From positions 84,473 through 148,472 of the forward strand of contig CH003098.1 in NCBI GenBank assembly GCA_000149265.1: DNA of 64,000 nucleotides. The letters are read 5' to 3'. Positions 1-9,920 of this stretch are shown here, piece by piece (within the stretch, counting starts at the first letter, position 1; the number at the start of each line of letters is the position of its first letter). Origin of the DNA: Ciona savignyi (lineage: Eukaryota; Chordata; Ascidiacea; Phlebobranchia; Cionidae). The notes under the pieces are model-generated. The model worked only from the letters and a program-made list of their open reading frames with translations, did no database searches and was not told the origin of the DNA. Position numbers and translations under genes: made by a program.

Positions 1-164
1 ACTATAAGATTTGAGTCAGTTGTCAAACCTAGCTTGTTCTAAGGCCGGTTGCAAAAGATGTGTAACTATTTTATAGGTCGCATCCGCATAAAGTAATTTT
101 TTTACACCAGCATAAATTATTTTAGTATGAACCATGTGATGCATTAAACTTTACAAAATTCCAG

Positions 165-299
165 GATTACTCGGATAAACACTCAAGTGATAAGACTGGC
201 TTATCACAAATGAGAGCTGGATATTCCAACCCCAGCTATAAATCCAAATCCTCTGACAAAGTTTACTTTGTAGATGACCCAGATAATACTTTGGCTTAA
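165..299 (+). CDS. Probable last coding exon of an unidentified upstream gene (partial)
   Basis: An acceptor (aaattccag) ends at 164 and is followed by an open phase-0 frame of 44 codons ending in TAA at 297-299. The peptide is polar and Ser/Lys/Asp-rich, contains NPSYKSKSSDK, and ends in VYFVDDPDNTLA, which resembles the end of a cytoplasmic tail. A possible polyadenylation signal AATAAA lies at 382-387. The rest of the gene would lie left of the window. I do not recognise the family. The alternative is a chance open frame, but the acceptor, matching frame, stop and nearby AATAAA together favour a true terminal exon. Confidence 0.45.
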   Translation, partial: DYSDKHSSDKTGLSQMRAGYSNPSYKSKSSDKVYFVDDPDNTLA

Positions 300-1367
300 A
301 CAACTTGTTCTTGATGTCCTTTTTTCTCTTTTTTGTCAATTTTCATTAATTGTAATATTGCGCAGGTTCGTTAAAAATTGCAATAAAATCACGCATTTAA
401 AATTGGTTTTGTTAAGTAAACCTTTAGGTATAACTTTCAACTTTCGTTTGTGGGGTTGGCAATTAGGTTTGGCGTGTTCGTAGCAGCCATGTGGGTGCGC
501 ATTCCTGTTGAGACATGATCCAAAAGAAGATAAAACCGATACAAAATTGTGTAGTAAAACCATATCGGTAACGAACTTATTATGGATTCGAAACATAGCC
601 TAAGTGAAAAAATACTAAAACTTGATCTATGTTATTATTGTTGTGTTTTTATATCGCGTTTCCCCCAAACCTTTTGTCCTTTTTAAACCATTTTGTTCGT
701 CAATCAACTTACAGGTATTTGCTGGGGCTACAATACATTCAACGGATTTGTGTGCAGAAACTCTACATATAATATTATTAGTATTCCTATTTGTGTTCAT
801 ATTAAACTTTTTCAAGTCACAAGACACAAAACATCGTTTGAAAGAGCATATGGAAAACTGTGATTTTTTTTAAACTAAAACAACGTAAAAGAACTTTGGT
901 ATTACTTGTACGAAAAACTGTAGAAAACGTATTTGGAACTTTTGTATAATGGGTTTTGTTATACATTTTTTTTATATCACAAAGCGGCCAAATGGAGTTA
1001 TCTTGATTTTACAAATACTAGGTTGCTAGGAACGCTAAAATTTGTGGTATTTAAATTTATCTAGGTACTTTATAGTTTACATCATATCGTCATTGATTCG
1101 CATTGTAGGTTTATAGATCGTATCACGTGTTTACATGCATTGTCACACATTTTGCGTTTCAGGTTGATTGATTATAAAAACATTAACATCTTATTTATAA
1201 AGATATGTAATTAAACCTAATTGTGTGTCTTATTATTGGGTGATAGACTAATAGGGACCATAGAGTCGTGGTTACGACTAGTGAATCAACATTCTTTAAG
1301 TATGCTCTAGCAAAGAAAAATAAATCAATAATACAGTTGTTTGTTATTGACCTGGCTGGCGGTGTAA
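300..1367. other. Intergenic, AT-rich, no gene recognised
   Basis: The stretch between the left-edge exon and LRRC73 contains only short chance frames without family resemblance or paired splice sites. I see no RNA gene and no repeat that recurs elsewhere in the window. The LRRC73 promoter must lie in its right part. Confidence 0.5.
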
Positions 1368-1380
1368 ATTAATTTGCAGT
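1368..1380 (+). promoter_or_regulatory. Splice-acceptor-like site just upstream of the LRRC73 start (possible trans-splice site)
   Basis: The sequence ttaatttgcag, with AG at 1378-1379, is followed only 32 bases later by the LRRC73 ATG. No coding exon is visible upstream. Ascidians add a spliced leader to many mRNAs, so this could be a trans-splice acceptor; an ordinary 5' UTR intron is the alternative. Confidence 0.35.
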
Positions 1381-1411
1381 CTAGCTATTTTATTGCACCT
1401 GTACGACAAGA

Positions 1412-4400
1412 ATGTCTTTGGGCACCATTCAAATATCTGGCGAAACTTTGTCGTCCAATGAAGTCAAAGACATAAACAATTCGTTGCGAAACCACTCCGT
1501 TACGTTGCTTTCCCTACGCAATTGCAAGGTATGGGTTTGAATGGTGTTAATATATAATCGGTATATATGATACTGCACAAGTGTAATAATAGCATAAAAC
1601 GTATTTTTTGTTTGTAATCTATGTATACCCACTTATATAAAGTGCAGCGGACTGGGTGACCTTCTGATATTTCACTGCCTTGGCCGACTGCTACTTTTTT
1701 CTATTATTTCTTTATGTTTTTTACTGTTGAAACCTTTAGTTCATGGGGTTACTCAAAGATTTGCACTATGGAATTCACAATGGTATTCCATTGACAATTG
1801 GTTAATGGTCACCCTGATATGTTCTCAGTGCACCCAACAAAATATATTTAACCTGTACCGTTTAAAGAACTAATAGCATTGTGTAGGAATAGTTGGTGCA
1901 TTTCATTATATTATTAAATCAGTGTACAGTGTATAAATTTATAAATCTTAAAATTGTAATGTAAATTTCCCACAGATTAGTGATGATGATTATCAAAAAT
2001 TGATACGTTCTGTTGGCAAAACTTCATCATTGCTCCAATTGAACCTAAACCTTGGCATGGTCAACAGTGATGAGCGGACAATTTTATTGGCTGATGCTCT
2101 TAACCGTAATCGATCTATTCAATCACTATAGTAAGTTGGTTTTTATTTTGGCACATTATTGTATAGTAAGTTGGTGTTTATTTTGGTACATTATTGTAAT
2201 AGGCAAATTAATGCAATCTCATTACTAGATTTGTCGTCTGCATCCGTTATATTTAATACTTATTTCCTTTTTAAAATGATGTGTTTATTGATTTGTTTTT
2301 CTGTCTTTTCCTGTTTCTGTGATGAAATTGTTTTATTTGCTGCTATTTAGATCAGGACAAAAAATGAATGGACTACATTAATACAAATGCATGGAAAATA
2401 TGTCATTGCCAGACACTAGGTAGAAAGTTTTAGTTTGAAGGCAGCAATGTTTCCTTTTTACCTGACTATAAGGTCATTTTATAAGATAGGATATTTATGT
2501 TATTTTAAGCTATTACAGTGTGTTGTGTATGATTTACACATTCCTTCAATTTATTAGAACCCATTAATACTCTTGAGTTTAGGCAATGTCTAAAGTGCCT
2601 TGCAAAAGCACACAACAGTTTCTTCCGCTAAAAGACGATGCCCTAACCCACCAAGCTAATCGGTCGGATTAAGTACAGATTAAACTTATAATACCAAGTT
2701 TATTTATATGGTTACTTAACTTTTTATGGGCAAGGCAATTCGAGTTTTGTTTTTATTTTATATAATATGGTATTGAATTGAATAAGAATTGTTTCGGAAA
2801 TATAAAAATTCAAAATACTTTTTTAAGTTTTTACCTAAATATACTAAAAGTAGTAATGCTTTTAAAATAATCTGCAACACAGTTACACAGTAAAAAAATA
2901 TGGGTACCTGTGAATAACCAGAAATATGTTATTCATTTAAAAATTCAATTTTAACAGTTTGCATGGAACGCCAATGGGTGATGATAGATTTGGTTTGATA
3001 AGCAAGTCTTTATCGAACCACCCTTCCCTAGTAGATTTGGACATAGGGGACTGTATGCTGAGCGATAAGAGTGTACGACGCTTGTGCAATATGTTGCCCC
3101 CTGATGGAGCTAAACCAGGTGATTTGTCAATTACCCAAATAATGTTTCAATAGATAGCAGTGTATGTTAATAAAAAAAAAAAATTGGAAAGGTTTTTTAT
3201 TTTAAAGATTTATATATACAAATAATTGGAAACTTTAATTGTTTTTTCGATTGGATAAATAGTTTTATTAGTTTGATTTTTTTAGGTTATTCCATGGATT
3301 AATATTTTCACTAATTAATTCATATCCGGCCCGTTGGTCTAGTGGTTAAGTGCATCGCCTTTCAATCGAAAGGTTGCAGGTGCGGAACTGGTCGCTAGCT
3401 AGTCGGTTGTGTTCTTGGGCAAGGCACTTTACGGACATTGCCTGAACCCAGCGGATTAGTGGGTTCCACCAAATTAAAGGAGATGTCTATCATATAAAAC
3501 ACACTGCAATAGCTACGGTAAACCGACGATGGGCGCAAGGTGATCTGACGATTGCCCGTGTGTTAACCCCCTTGGTATTCCCCTTTACAGGGATAAACAT
3601 GAATATCCTATTCTATCCTATCCTAGACCCTATATGAACAAATAATGTTTGGAAAAGAAATCCTAATTTTAGCAACCAATCTGAATAAGGGAAAACTGGG
3701 TGAGCAATATGATAGCAAAAACCGCTTTAAACTGTATAAATCTTTAGGGCTCAAGGAATTGGTCTTAAGCGGAAATCCCCAAATTTCAAGCAATGGTTGG
3801 TCCTTTCTTTTTTGTGCTCTTGCATCAAGTTCGTGTTTAACATCAATTTGCCTTGATTACAATCCAAACATAGGAGATGTAGGTGCTAAAATGTTGGCTG
3901 TATTCCTGGCCGGAAACAGCTGCATTAAAAAAATCGATTTGGAAGCATGCAATTTGACAGATAATTCTGCCAAGGTAATGAGAATTTTTTGACATTTATT
4001 GTCTTATGTTTAACACCAGTTGAATTTTTGTAACCAACCCCTTACCCCATAGAAGTAAATGGATTGTTCAAGAATTAAAGATACGTAGGGTTGTTGACCC
4101 ATCCATAAGAATAGAGTTGACTATATCCTATTCTTTTATTTCCTAAACATCCATTGAATTTTGCACTATACTTTGAAAATGGGTCATCTGATAATGACAT
4201 TCAGCAGTATTGGTCTGAACGAATAGCTGGGTGGGTTAGTTCTTTCAGCCATAGGGTTGCAGGTTCAAAACTGGTTGCCAGCTACTCAGGGTGTGTGAAA
4301 GTAATCTGATGGTTACCTGGGTAAGAACACTCCCTACTAGTTATGAGGTAATCTTAAAATTTATAGTGCAAAGTTACCCCTTTCATTTCCCATTCACAGC

Positions 4401-4623
4401 ACAGAATTAAAACATGAATACCTTATACCATGTCCACATGCCAGGACATAATATATTGCATCAAAGTGAACAAACAACTTTTATTTAGGTTTGGTTGGAC
4501 ATGCTACGGTCTTATCCAACCCCACTGCATACACTGAACCTCACTGAGAATAAAATATCAAAGCATTTCTTGGAGGATATTATGTACTGTCTTAAACAAG
4601 ATAGCTCAAGTGATGAAGCTTAA
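1412..4623 (+). CDS. LRRC73: Leucine-rich repeat-containing protein 73 orthologue (LRRC73), 5 exons, 264 aa
   Basis: Exons are 1412-1528, 1976-2130, 2958-3118, 3748-3974 and 4489-4623, joined in frame by GT-AG introns (795 nt with TAA). The protein begins MSLGTIQISGETLSS and contains the LRR strings LLSLRNC, LLQLNLNLG, LVDLDIGDCML, LKELVLSGNP, ICLDYNP and LHTLNLTENKIS, spaced as in RNase-inhibitor-type repeats. The opening IQISGE-LS, the LNLNLG string and LPPDGAK match vertebrate LRRC73 (NOD3-like) as I recall it, and the length is close to that family. No signal peptide or membrane segment is seen, so it is probably intracellular; the biochemical role is little known. Intron 3 holds a full SINE and intron 4 an older copy. 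Polyadenylation signals AATAAA lie near 4832 and 4875. The start is the first ATG after an acceptor-like site and fits the family N-terminus. Confidence 0.85.
2215..2380. repeat. Degenerate copy of repeat family 2 (antisense form)
   Basis: This intron segment shares ordered words with the copy at 15405-15600: a gtc-gccgttatattt region, gtctttcctgtt-ccatg/gtgatg, and the tail agggcaaaaaat-aat. It is a diverged member of a short interspersed family without a coding frame. Confidence 0.35.
2510..2670 (-). repeat. Old SINE fragment, antisense
   Basis: The words cagtgtgttgtgtatgat, acccattaat, ggcaatgtct, gtgccttgca and a decayed tRNA-like head occur in the order expected of the reverse complement of the SINE seen at 3326. 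It is diverged and lacks the TATCC tail. Confidence 0.6.
3326..3624 (+). repeat. tRNA-derived SINE, nearly full length (LRRC73 intron 3)
   Basis: The head ggcccgttggtctagtggttaag contains an A-box-like TGGTCTAGTGG, and ggttgcaggtgcggaa is B-box-like, so the 5' part derives from a tRNA. The body (cttgggcaaggcactttacgg, cagcggattagtgggtt, gacgatgggcgcaagg) and the tail of repeated TATCC recur about two dozen times in this window. The organisation fits the tRNA-related SINEs described in Ciona; the family name was not checked. Confidence 0.9.
4200..4435 (+). repeat. Old diverged SINE copy (LRRC73 intron 4)
   Basis: The B-box region gggttgcaggttcaaaactggttgccagct and the end ttcccattcacag-acatgaatacc are recognisable, while the middle is degraded. 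Confidence 0.6.
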
Positions 4624-5660
4624 ACATTGGTATCATCTTTCAAAGTTAGCAATTACCACTCATTATGATACACAATCAATTTTCATTTAATATTTTCCAA
4701 TTTTTTTTTGTTTTTTAACCAGTAACTGTAGAATTGTTATTTCCAGATATAACATACAAACAAGGAAATTCGAAATTTTAGTTTCTGGTTTAGTTTAGTT
4801 TGTTCTTTTTTTGAAAAGATGGAAAAATGTAAATAAAAAGGATTTATATAAATATAAAATATACCTAAGGAAAACTTCAATAAAATTGCGAATTATTTTA
4901 ATTTTAATACTAACTTCACCACTGTCATTATGTATTGTTCATGTAGCAGTTATCATTAGCAATATTTTATTTTTGTAGCAGTAATCATTAGCAGTACCTA
5001 TTTTTACATTTATTCACCAGTTTCACCGTTATGTACCGTACTTCTTTCACTGTAAGTTGCTATGTTAATTGTGCTAAAATTGCAAATTGAAAATCACTAT
5101 GTTCTACTACTTAAATATTGCAATTGCCCATTCTTCTGCCACAGTTTTTTTTTTATGATTTCCCTAACACAAGCTGTTGATGTTAAAATTATGTTGGTTC
5201 TATTAACAATAAATTTTATCAAGCCTTTTTCATGACACCATTTGTATATATGCACTACCAGCTTCAATATTTTAGTGTTAAATTATTTTGACAATATAAT
5301 AATTTAACCTTTTTATAAACTCCAACTGAATATCTGCTACTCGAACCACTGCAGACTACACTCCTTTTATTCGATGCAAAAGAACACGAATGCGGAAAAT
5401 ACAGCAGTGGAAGCACGTTGGAACGATAACCTATAAACGTTGCAATATTGAAACCAGCCGTTTTGGTCCTTGTTGGTCAGTTCACTTATTGGGTAAAACA
5501 AAACAAACAGCAGTGCCCTTTATTGTTATACAACCTTTGCAAAGGATGGAAAAACGTAATGGACGTTATAACACGGTGTATCGTTAGATGACTTTACGCC
5601 AACCTCCAGGTTACCGCAGCTTTCACAGAGTGATATATCTGATTAAGGCGATTTTTCAGT
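4624..5660. other. LRRC73 3' UTR and intergenic region, no gene recognised
   Basis: Apart from the LRRC73 polyadenylation signals, the stretch shows only short chance frames. A 65-codon frame at 5390-5587 has no family resemblance, no splice partners and unremarkable composition. Confidence 0.4.
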
Positions 5661-5664
5661 TTTT

Positions 5665-6027
5665 GTACAACCCCATTAATCCAGTGGACCCAGGCAATGT
5701 TTGCTACGTGCCTTACCACACAAAACCAACTGGTCCGGCCCGGTGGTCTAGCGGTTTCGTCGCCTTTTAATCGAAAGGTTGCAGGTGCAAAACTGGCAGC
5801 TAGCTAGTGTCCTTGGGCAAGGCACTTTACGGACATTGCCTGATTCCAGCGGATTAATGGGTTCTACAAAATTGAAGGAACGTGTCTATCATATACAACA
5901 CACTGCAATAGCTCCGGTAACCCGACGATGGGCGCGAGGTGATCTGACGATTGCCCGTGTGATAACCCCCTAGGTTTTCCCATTCACGGGGATAAACATG
6001 AATATCCTATCCTATCCTATCCTATTC
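5665..6027 (+). repeat. SINE, full copy (5735-6027), preceded by a fragment in the opposite direction
   Basis: A complete plus-strand SINE runs from the tRNA-like head (ccggcccggtggtctagcgg) to a (TATCC)n tail. Just to its left, 5665-5733 resembles the antisense middle of the same element (cccattaatccagtgga, ggcaatgtttgc, gtgccttaccacac). The pair may reflect an insertion into, or beside, an older copy. Confidence 0.8.
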
Positions 6028-6557
6028 TCCTAATGTGCAGTTTTTAACCGGATGAATCGATTTCTTTTTTATAGATCATGCCAGGTGCCAGGTTTGTGTA
6101 AACTGTCAATAGGAATATTAATATTAAAAATAGCCGGTAAAAGAAAAAGCAACGAAACTATGGTGTTTTAGTGTCACATTGTTATAATGATTGGTAATAA
6201 AATATTAGTGGTGTGCTGTTGCTTAACCTTGTGAAGGTAAACAAATATAACTCCAACTGTGTCGCGTCAATGACGTTATGAGGTGATACCAAAACTCAGC
6301 CGGCGTGAATCAACTAAAATGTAGTTTTTGTACATATATGTATTTTTTTAAATTGCTATAACTTTATTAGTTGTTTTATGTAATAGCATTAATTCAGCAG
6401 CGATGGTTACGATCTCAGATTAACATTCTTGATTATATACACAGTATATACCTATCTACAATATGTGCAGCTTACACATAGACAGCGGGCTAAAGTGTGT
6501 AGCCGAAGTCCCCAAATCGACTCTTGTTATATTTGCAAATTGCTGTGTTAGTTCACA

Positions 6558-9297
6558 ATGTCATCAACTTTTGCTCGAGCTGTCGCGGCAGGAGCTGCAA
6601 AGCGAGTTCCTATAAAACCGATCGTTTCTGCCAATCCAGACCAAGCTAAACGAAGAGTTTTGACGTTATACAAGCAATGGTACCGCGCAGTGCCGCTGAT
6701 AAGTACGTTTTGTGTGTATCTATATATATATATTACATATAGGCTACATACCGCATCTTGGGCCGTTCTTGGAATCAAGACATATCTTAAGTAGATCTGG
6801 CGTGTGCTCGACCTAATAACATATTGAAAAATACCAAGACTAGGTTTGCTTGGCTTTTGGTTAGATTGCTGAATGTGCATTTATCATTTTTAAAAAATCT
6901 TGTGGGTACACTTTTTACTGTACCTCTAAATACTACAGGATCGCATGGAGCGCTTGAATCGCTTGGATCGCTTACTATACTTCGTAATTACAAAAGCCAT
7001 GATATTAATGTTAGGGTTGGAGTTAAAGTTAGTTCTGTGGTTGAGATTAGTGTTTGGGACAGGATTGGAATTACTTTCCATAGCAATCTAAGTAATCCCA
7101 AGCGTTCTAAGCGATCCTGTAGTATTTAGAGGCACCCTACTTGTTATGCTCTGCAGAATGGCACACCATGCATTTTAGTGTATTATTTTTGTTGCTCTAA
7201 TTACAAATACTACTAGTATCAAATTAAACAGTACCTGGAAAAGATATGTCATTAAAAAAGTATTGAATATAACATCAGCGGCCGCTAGATATATTTAAGT
7301 AATACGACAATACAATAAAAACAAACAAGTATTGCAAATTTTATGACAAAGCTATATAGAAGAGTGCAATGCAACTCGGTAATACTGACCTCAAACTGGT
7401 TTTAGGAAAAGATGTAGACCATGGTAAATATTTTTCACTGGTTTCATTTATGCTCCCGTATGGAAAGTACGTCAATTTTCGCCGAGATTTCGAGTGTGCA
7501 CGCGCCAAATATTTAAGTGTGCAGTGTGCAAACGTCCAAGAATGCACACTTTAAGTGTGCACACAATCTCCTTTTCATAACTGTTTTACCAAAATCTTAA
7601 AAAACATATTATTCTATCCTCAATCTTTCGTGTCCGTCAGCTAACATATCTATCTACATAACTAAAAATGTACGGAAAGTAAATTACCCGAGGTCCAGAG
7701 GTAGGTTTACAAGTTTATTGGAAATTATACGATGTTTATACTGCCAGCTCCCGAGCGTGTGTGAAATTACCCAAGTGTGCAAAAGACGCAGGGAAAAAAA
7801 CTCGAGTGTGCAGCTGCCGTACTTTCCATACTGGTTTATGCTGATTGCCTTGTCCAAGGAAACAACTATCCTACTAACAGCTGATTTTTATCCCTTTACA
7901 TTTCAGATAATGGTCTGTTGCGCAATATCACTTAGCCAACTGGCTATATATATCAATCCTCTTATTAAATACTGCTATTTAAATTACAGTTAGAACGTAC
8001 CAACTACCATATGCAGTTGAAACTGTCCAAGAAAAAATTAAGGAGCAATTCATGAAGAATTCCCATGTTCGAGATGTAAGAGCCATCGATATTTTGATCA
8101 TCAAGGTAGGTTTCTGTGGTAAAATATTTGCAGAATTTAACATGAATCTAACTAAATAATTAATCCTTGTTTTATTTTATTAGAGTTAAGTAGGCAATTA
8201 TCACTACGCTACAAAACTCTATATAGTGAACTGGTTAGCTTTGACTTGTTAAGCTATTTGGGAATTAAACTTTAGCTTGTGACCTATTAACTATTTTGGA
8301 ATATATAGTTTGTTTATTTTATTCAAATCTGGTATTTACCTGCACTTTTATTTCAAGTTGGTAAACATTGCAAAACTGGAATATTTTGTGTCAGCCCATA
8401 CCCTTGTTGTAGTTGTAGCTGTTTCTAATTTTTACTGCTAGGGACTGGGGGCAATATTGCAAAAGCATTTAACCCAAGGTGGACTAGCTACACATGTCCA
8501 AAGGCAGCAATAGTTTCATGTGTGTCATCAAAATATCGACTGAACAATGTATTAGTCTATTTAATAATAATGGAGTTAAAATATTTGTGGAATGACAGCA
8601 ATCGTGAAGATTTTTGTTTTATCGCTGTTGATGTAAAACACTGAAGTTTTAGCTGAGCAATCATTATGGCAATGTGTTGTAATGATTAAACCATTAAAAT
8701 CTTATAAAGTCATTGTCTTAGGGCAACAGTCGCTAAGTGCAGTGTTCAAAGACACAACTAAATAGCCACCCACTGGTTTTGATTCCACAATCATTCTGTT
8801 GACAGTAGACTACAAAGTCACACTAACCAACTGAGCAAACTGGCTTGACAAAAAAAAATTCACAGATTTACCACTATAGTGTGAAAACTTATAGAAGCTG
8901 AATGCCAACTAAATACTTATTCAACTGTCAACTGGTCGCTAGATAGTCGGCTGTGTCCTTGGGCAAGGCACTTAATGGACATTGCCCCAACCCATCGGAT
9001 TATTGTGTTTTACCAAATTGAATGAACGTGTGTATAATACACAACATACTGCAATAGCTCCGATAACCGACGGTGGGCGCGAGGTGATCTGACGGTTGCC
9101 TGTGTGTTAACCCACTTCGTTTTACCATTCATGAGAATAAACATGTATATTCTATCCTACCTTAGGGAGAGATGGATCTGCAAGAGACATTACTGAACTG
9201 GAAGCAAGATTGCCATGTTCGTGATTATTTTGAAAACCCAACCAAAGTCCAAGAACCCACTGATTTTCTTGGAAAATTTTTGACTCAAAAACATTAA
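6558..9297 (+). CDS. NDUFA6: NADH:ubiquinone oxidoreductase subunit A6 (complex I, LYR-motif protein), 3 exons, 130 aa
   Basis: Exons are 6558-6702, 7990-8105 and 9166-9297, giving 393 nt with TAA. The protein is an accessory subunit of mitochondrial complex I of the LYR/complex1_LYR family, which binds mitochondrial acyl carrier protein at the inner membrane. Evidence: AKRRVLTLYKQWYRAVP corresponds to the LYR helix (vertebrate AKRRVRELYRAWYREVP), MKNSHVRDVRAIDILIIK matches the MKNAHVTDPRVVDLLVIK segment, and the last exon has the family ending with a conserved Trp (LNWKQ) and FLGKFL. Length equals the family norm (about 128). Intron 1 carries two MITE-like elements. Intron 2 ends in a SINE whose tail serves as the pyrimidine tract of the exon 3 acceptor. 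A polyadenylation signal AATAAA lies at 9325-9330. Confidence 0.95.
6923..7132. mobile_element. MITE-like element with 22-bp perfect terminal inverted repeats
   Basis: The 22 bases at 6923-6944 (from cctctaaatac to aggatcgc) are the exact reverse complement of 7111-7132. The interior has no transposase frame. Its central part (ggagtta-agttagttct-tggttgagattagt and tccatag) resembles a segment near 59170-59235, so at least two related copies exist here. The true outer ends and target duplication are not clear; weak inverted similarity continues beyond the 22 bases. Confidence 0.7.
7455..7834. mobile_element. Non-autonomous hAT-type element (380 bp) with 8-bp target duplication
   Basis: The 5' end cccgtatggaaagtacg and the 3' end cgtactttccatactgg form a 17-bp inverted repeat with one mismatch. 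The element is flanked by a perfect direct repeat tttatgct at 7447-7454 and 7835-7842. An 8-bp target duplication is typical of hAT transposons. The interior is rich in gtgtgca words and has no transposase. Confidence 0.8.
8931..9160 (+). repeat. 5'-truncated SINE whose tail supplies the NDUFA6 exon 3 acceptor tract
   Basis: The tRNA-like head is missing. The body from actggtcgctag to ataaacatgtatattctatcctac is intact. The tail is followed at once by cttag, the acceptor of NDUFA6 exon 3 at 9166. Confidence 0.85.
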
Positions 9298-9829
9298 TAT
9301 ATTTTGTTTATTTTCCGTTTAAATAATAAAGAATATCTGTCAATTTAAATGTACTGAAAGCTCATTTTTTATGACATGTCACTAGGCAGGAATTGTTACA
9401 AAGCTTTTTGATATTTTTCTTTAGACATCAAAATAACTTCCAATACGAAATGTATTATCTGCCAATTAATATTCGTGTTTATGTCGGGTTTTGCAAAGCT
9501 TAATGGATTGCTTTGTTCGAAAGTTGATTGCTACATTTAAATGTTAAGTTCGTAATTGACGGAAAGACGAGTACACACTCGCCAGCGAATGGGGTTACTG
9601 TTAATGTGCAATTCTTTTAACACAAAACATCTATCATTCCGGTCCTATTGCATACAGACCTGGTCTAAACGATCCCAAAATGACTTAGTATCTATAAGTG
9701 TGTTTTATCACTTTAAATGGAAAACGCGGATATTTAAGCCCATGGGCAAAAGTCAGATTTCTTCGAGAATATGCAAGGGGCAGTATGATACTAGCAAATG
9801 CCAGTTTCTTTCATTTCAATCGATTTACA

Positions 9830-9920
9830 GTGGCTATTGCAGTGCGTTGCATGTGCTTCAGACGTACATTACTTTTCGTAGAATCCATTGGGTTCAGGCG
9901 AAGTGCGGTGAGTGCCTTAA
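9830..9920 (-). repeat. Left part of an old antisense SINE split by the composite element
   Basis: The words ggctattgcagtgcgttgcatgtg, agaatccattgggttcaggc and gtgccttaa are the antisense SINE middle. The matching remainder (cacaaccgtctt) follows the TTAA at 11644, so the SINE was the insertion target. Confidence 0.55.

Noticed and set aside
3326..3400. tRNA-like sequences (A and B boxes) as functional tRNA genes
   Set aside because: They are the heads of SINE copies: no proper cloverleaf or acceptor stem closes, and each continues into the SINE body and TATCC tail.
5779..5973. Recurring 60-65 codon frames with LASVLGQGTLRTLP- or PLTRRWARGDLTIARV-like text
   Set aside because: They are translations of the SINE body and recur wherever the SINE lies in that frame.
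6548..6880. 110-codon minus-strand frame over NDUFA6 exon 1
   Set aside because: It is the antisense shadow of a well-supported exon.
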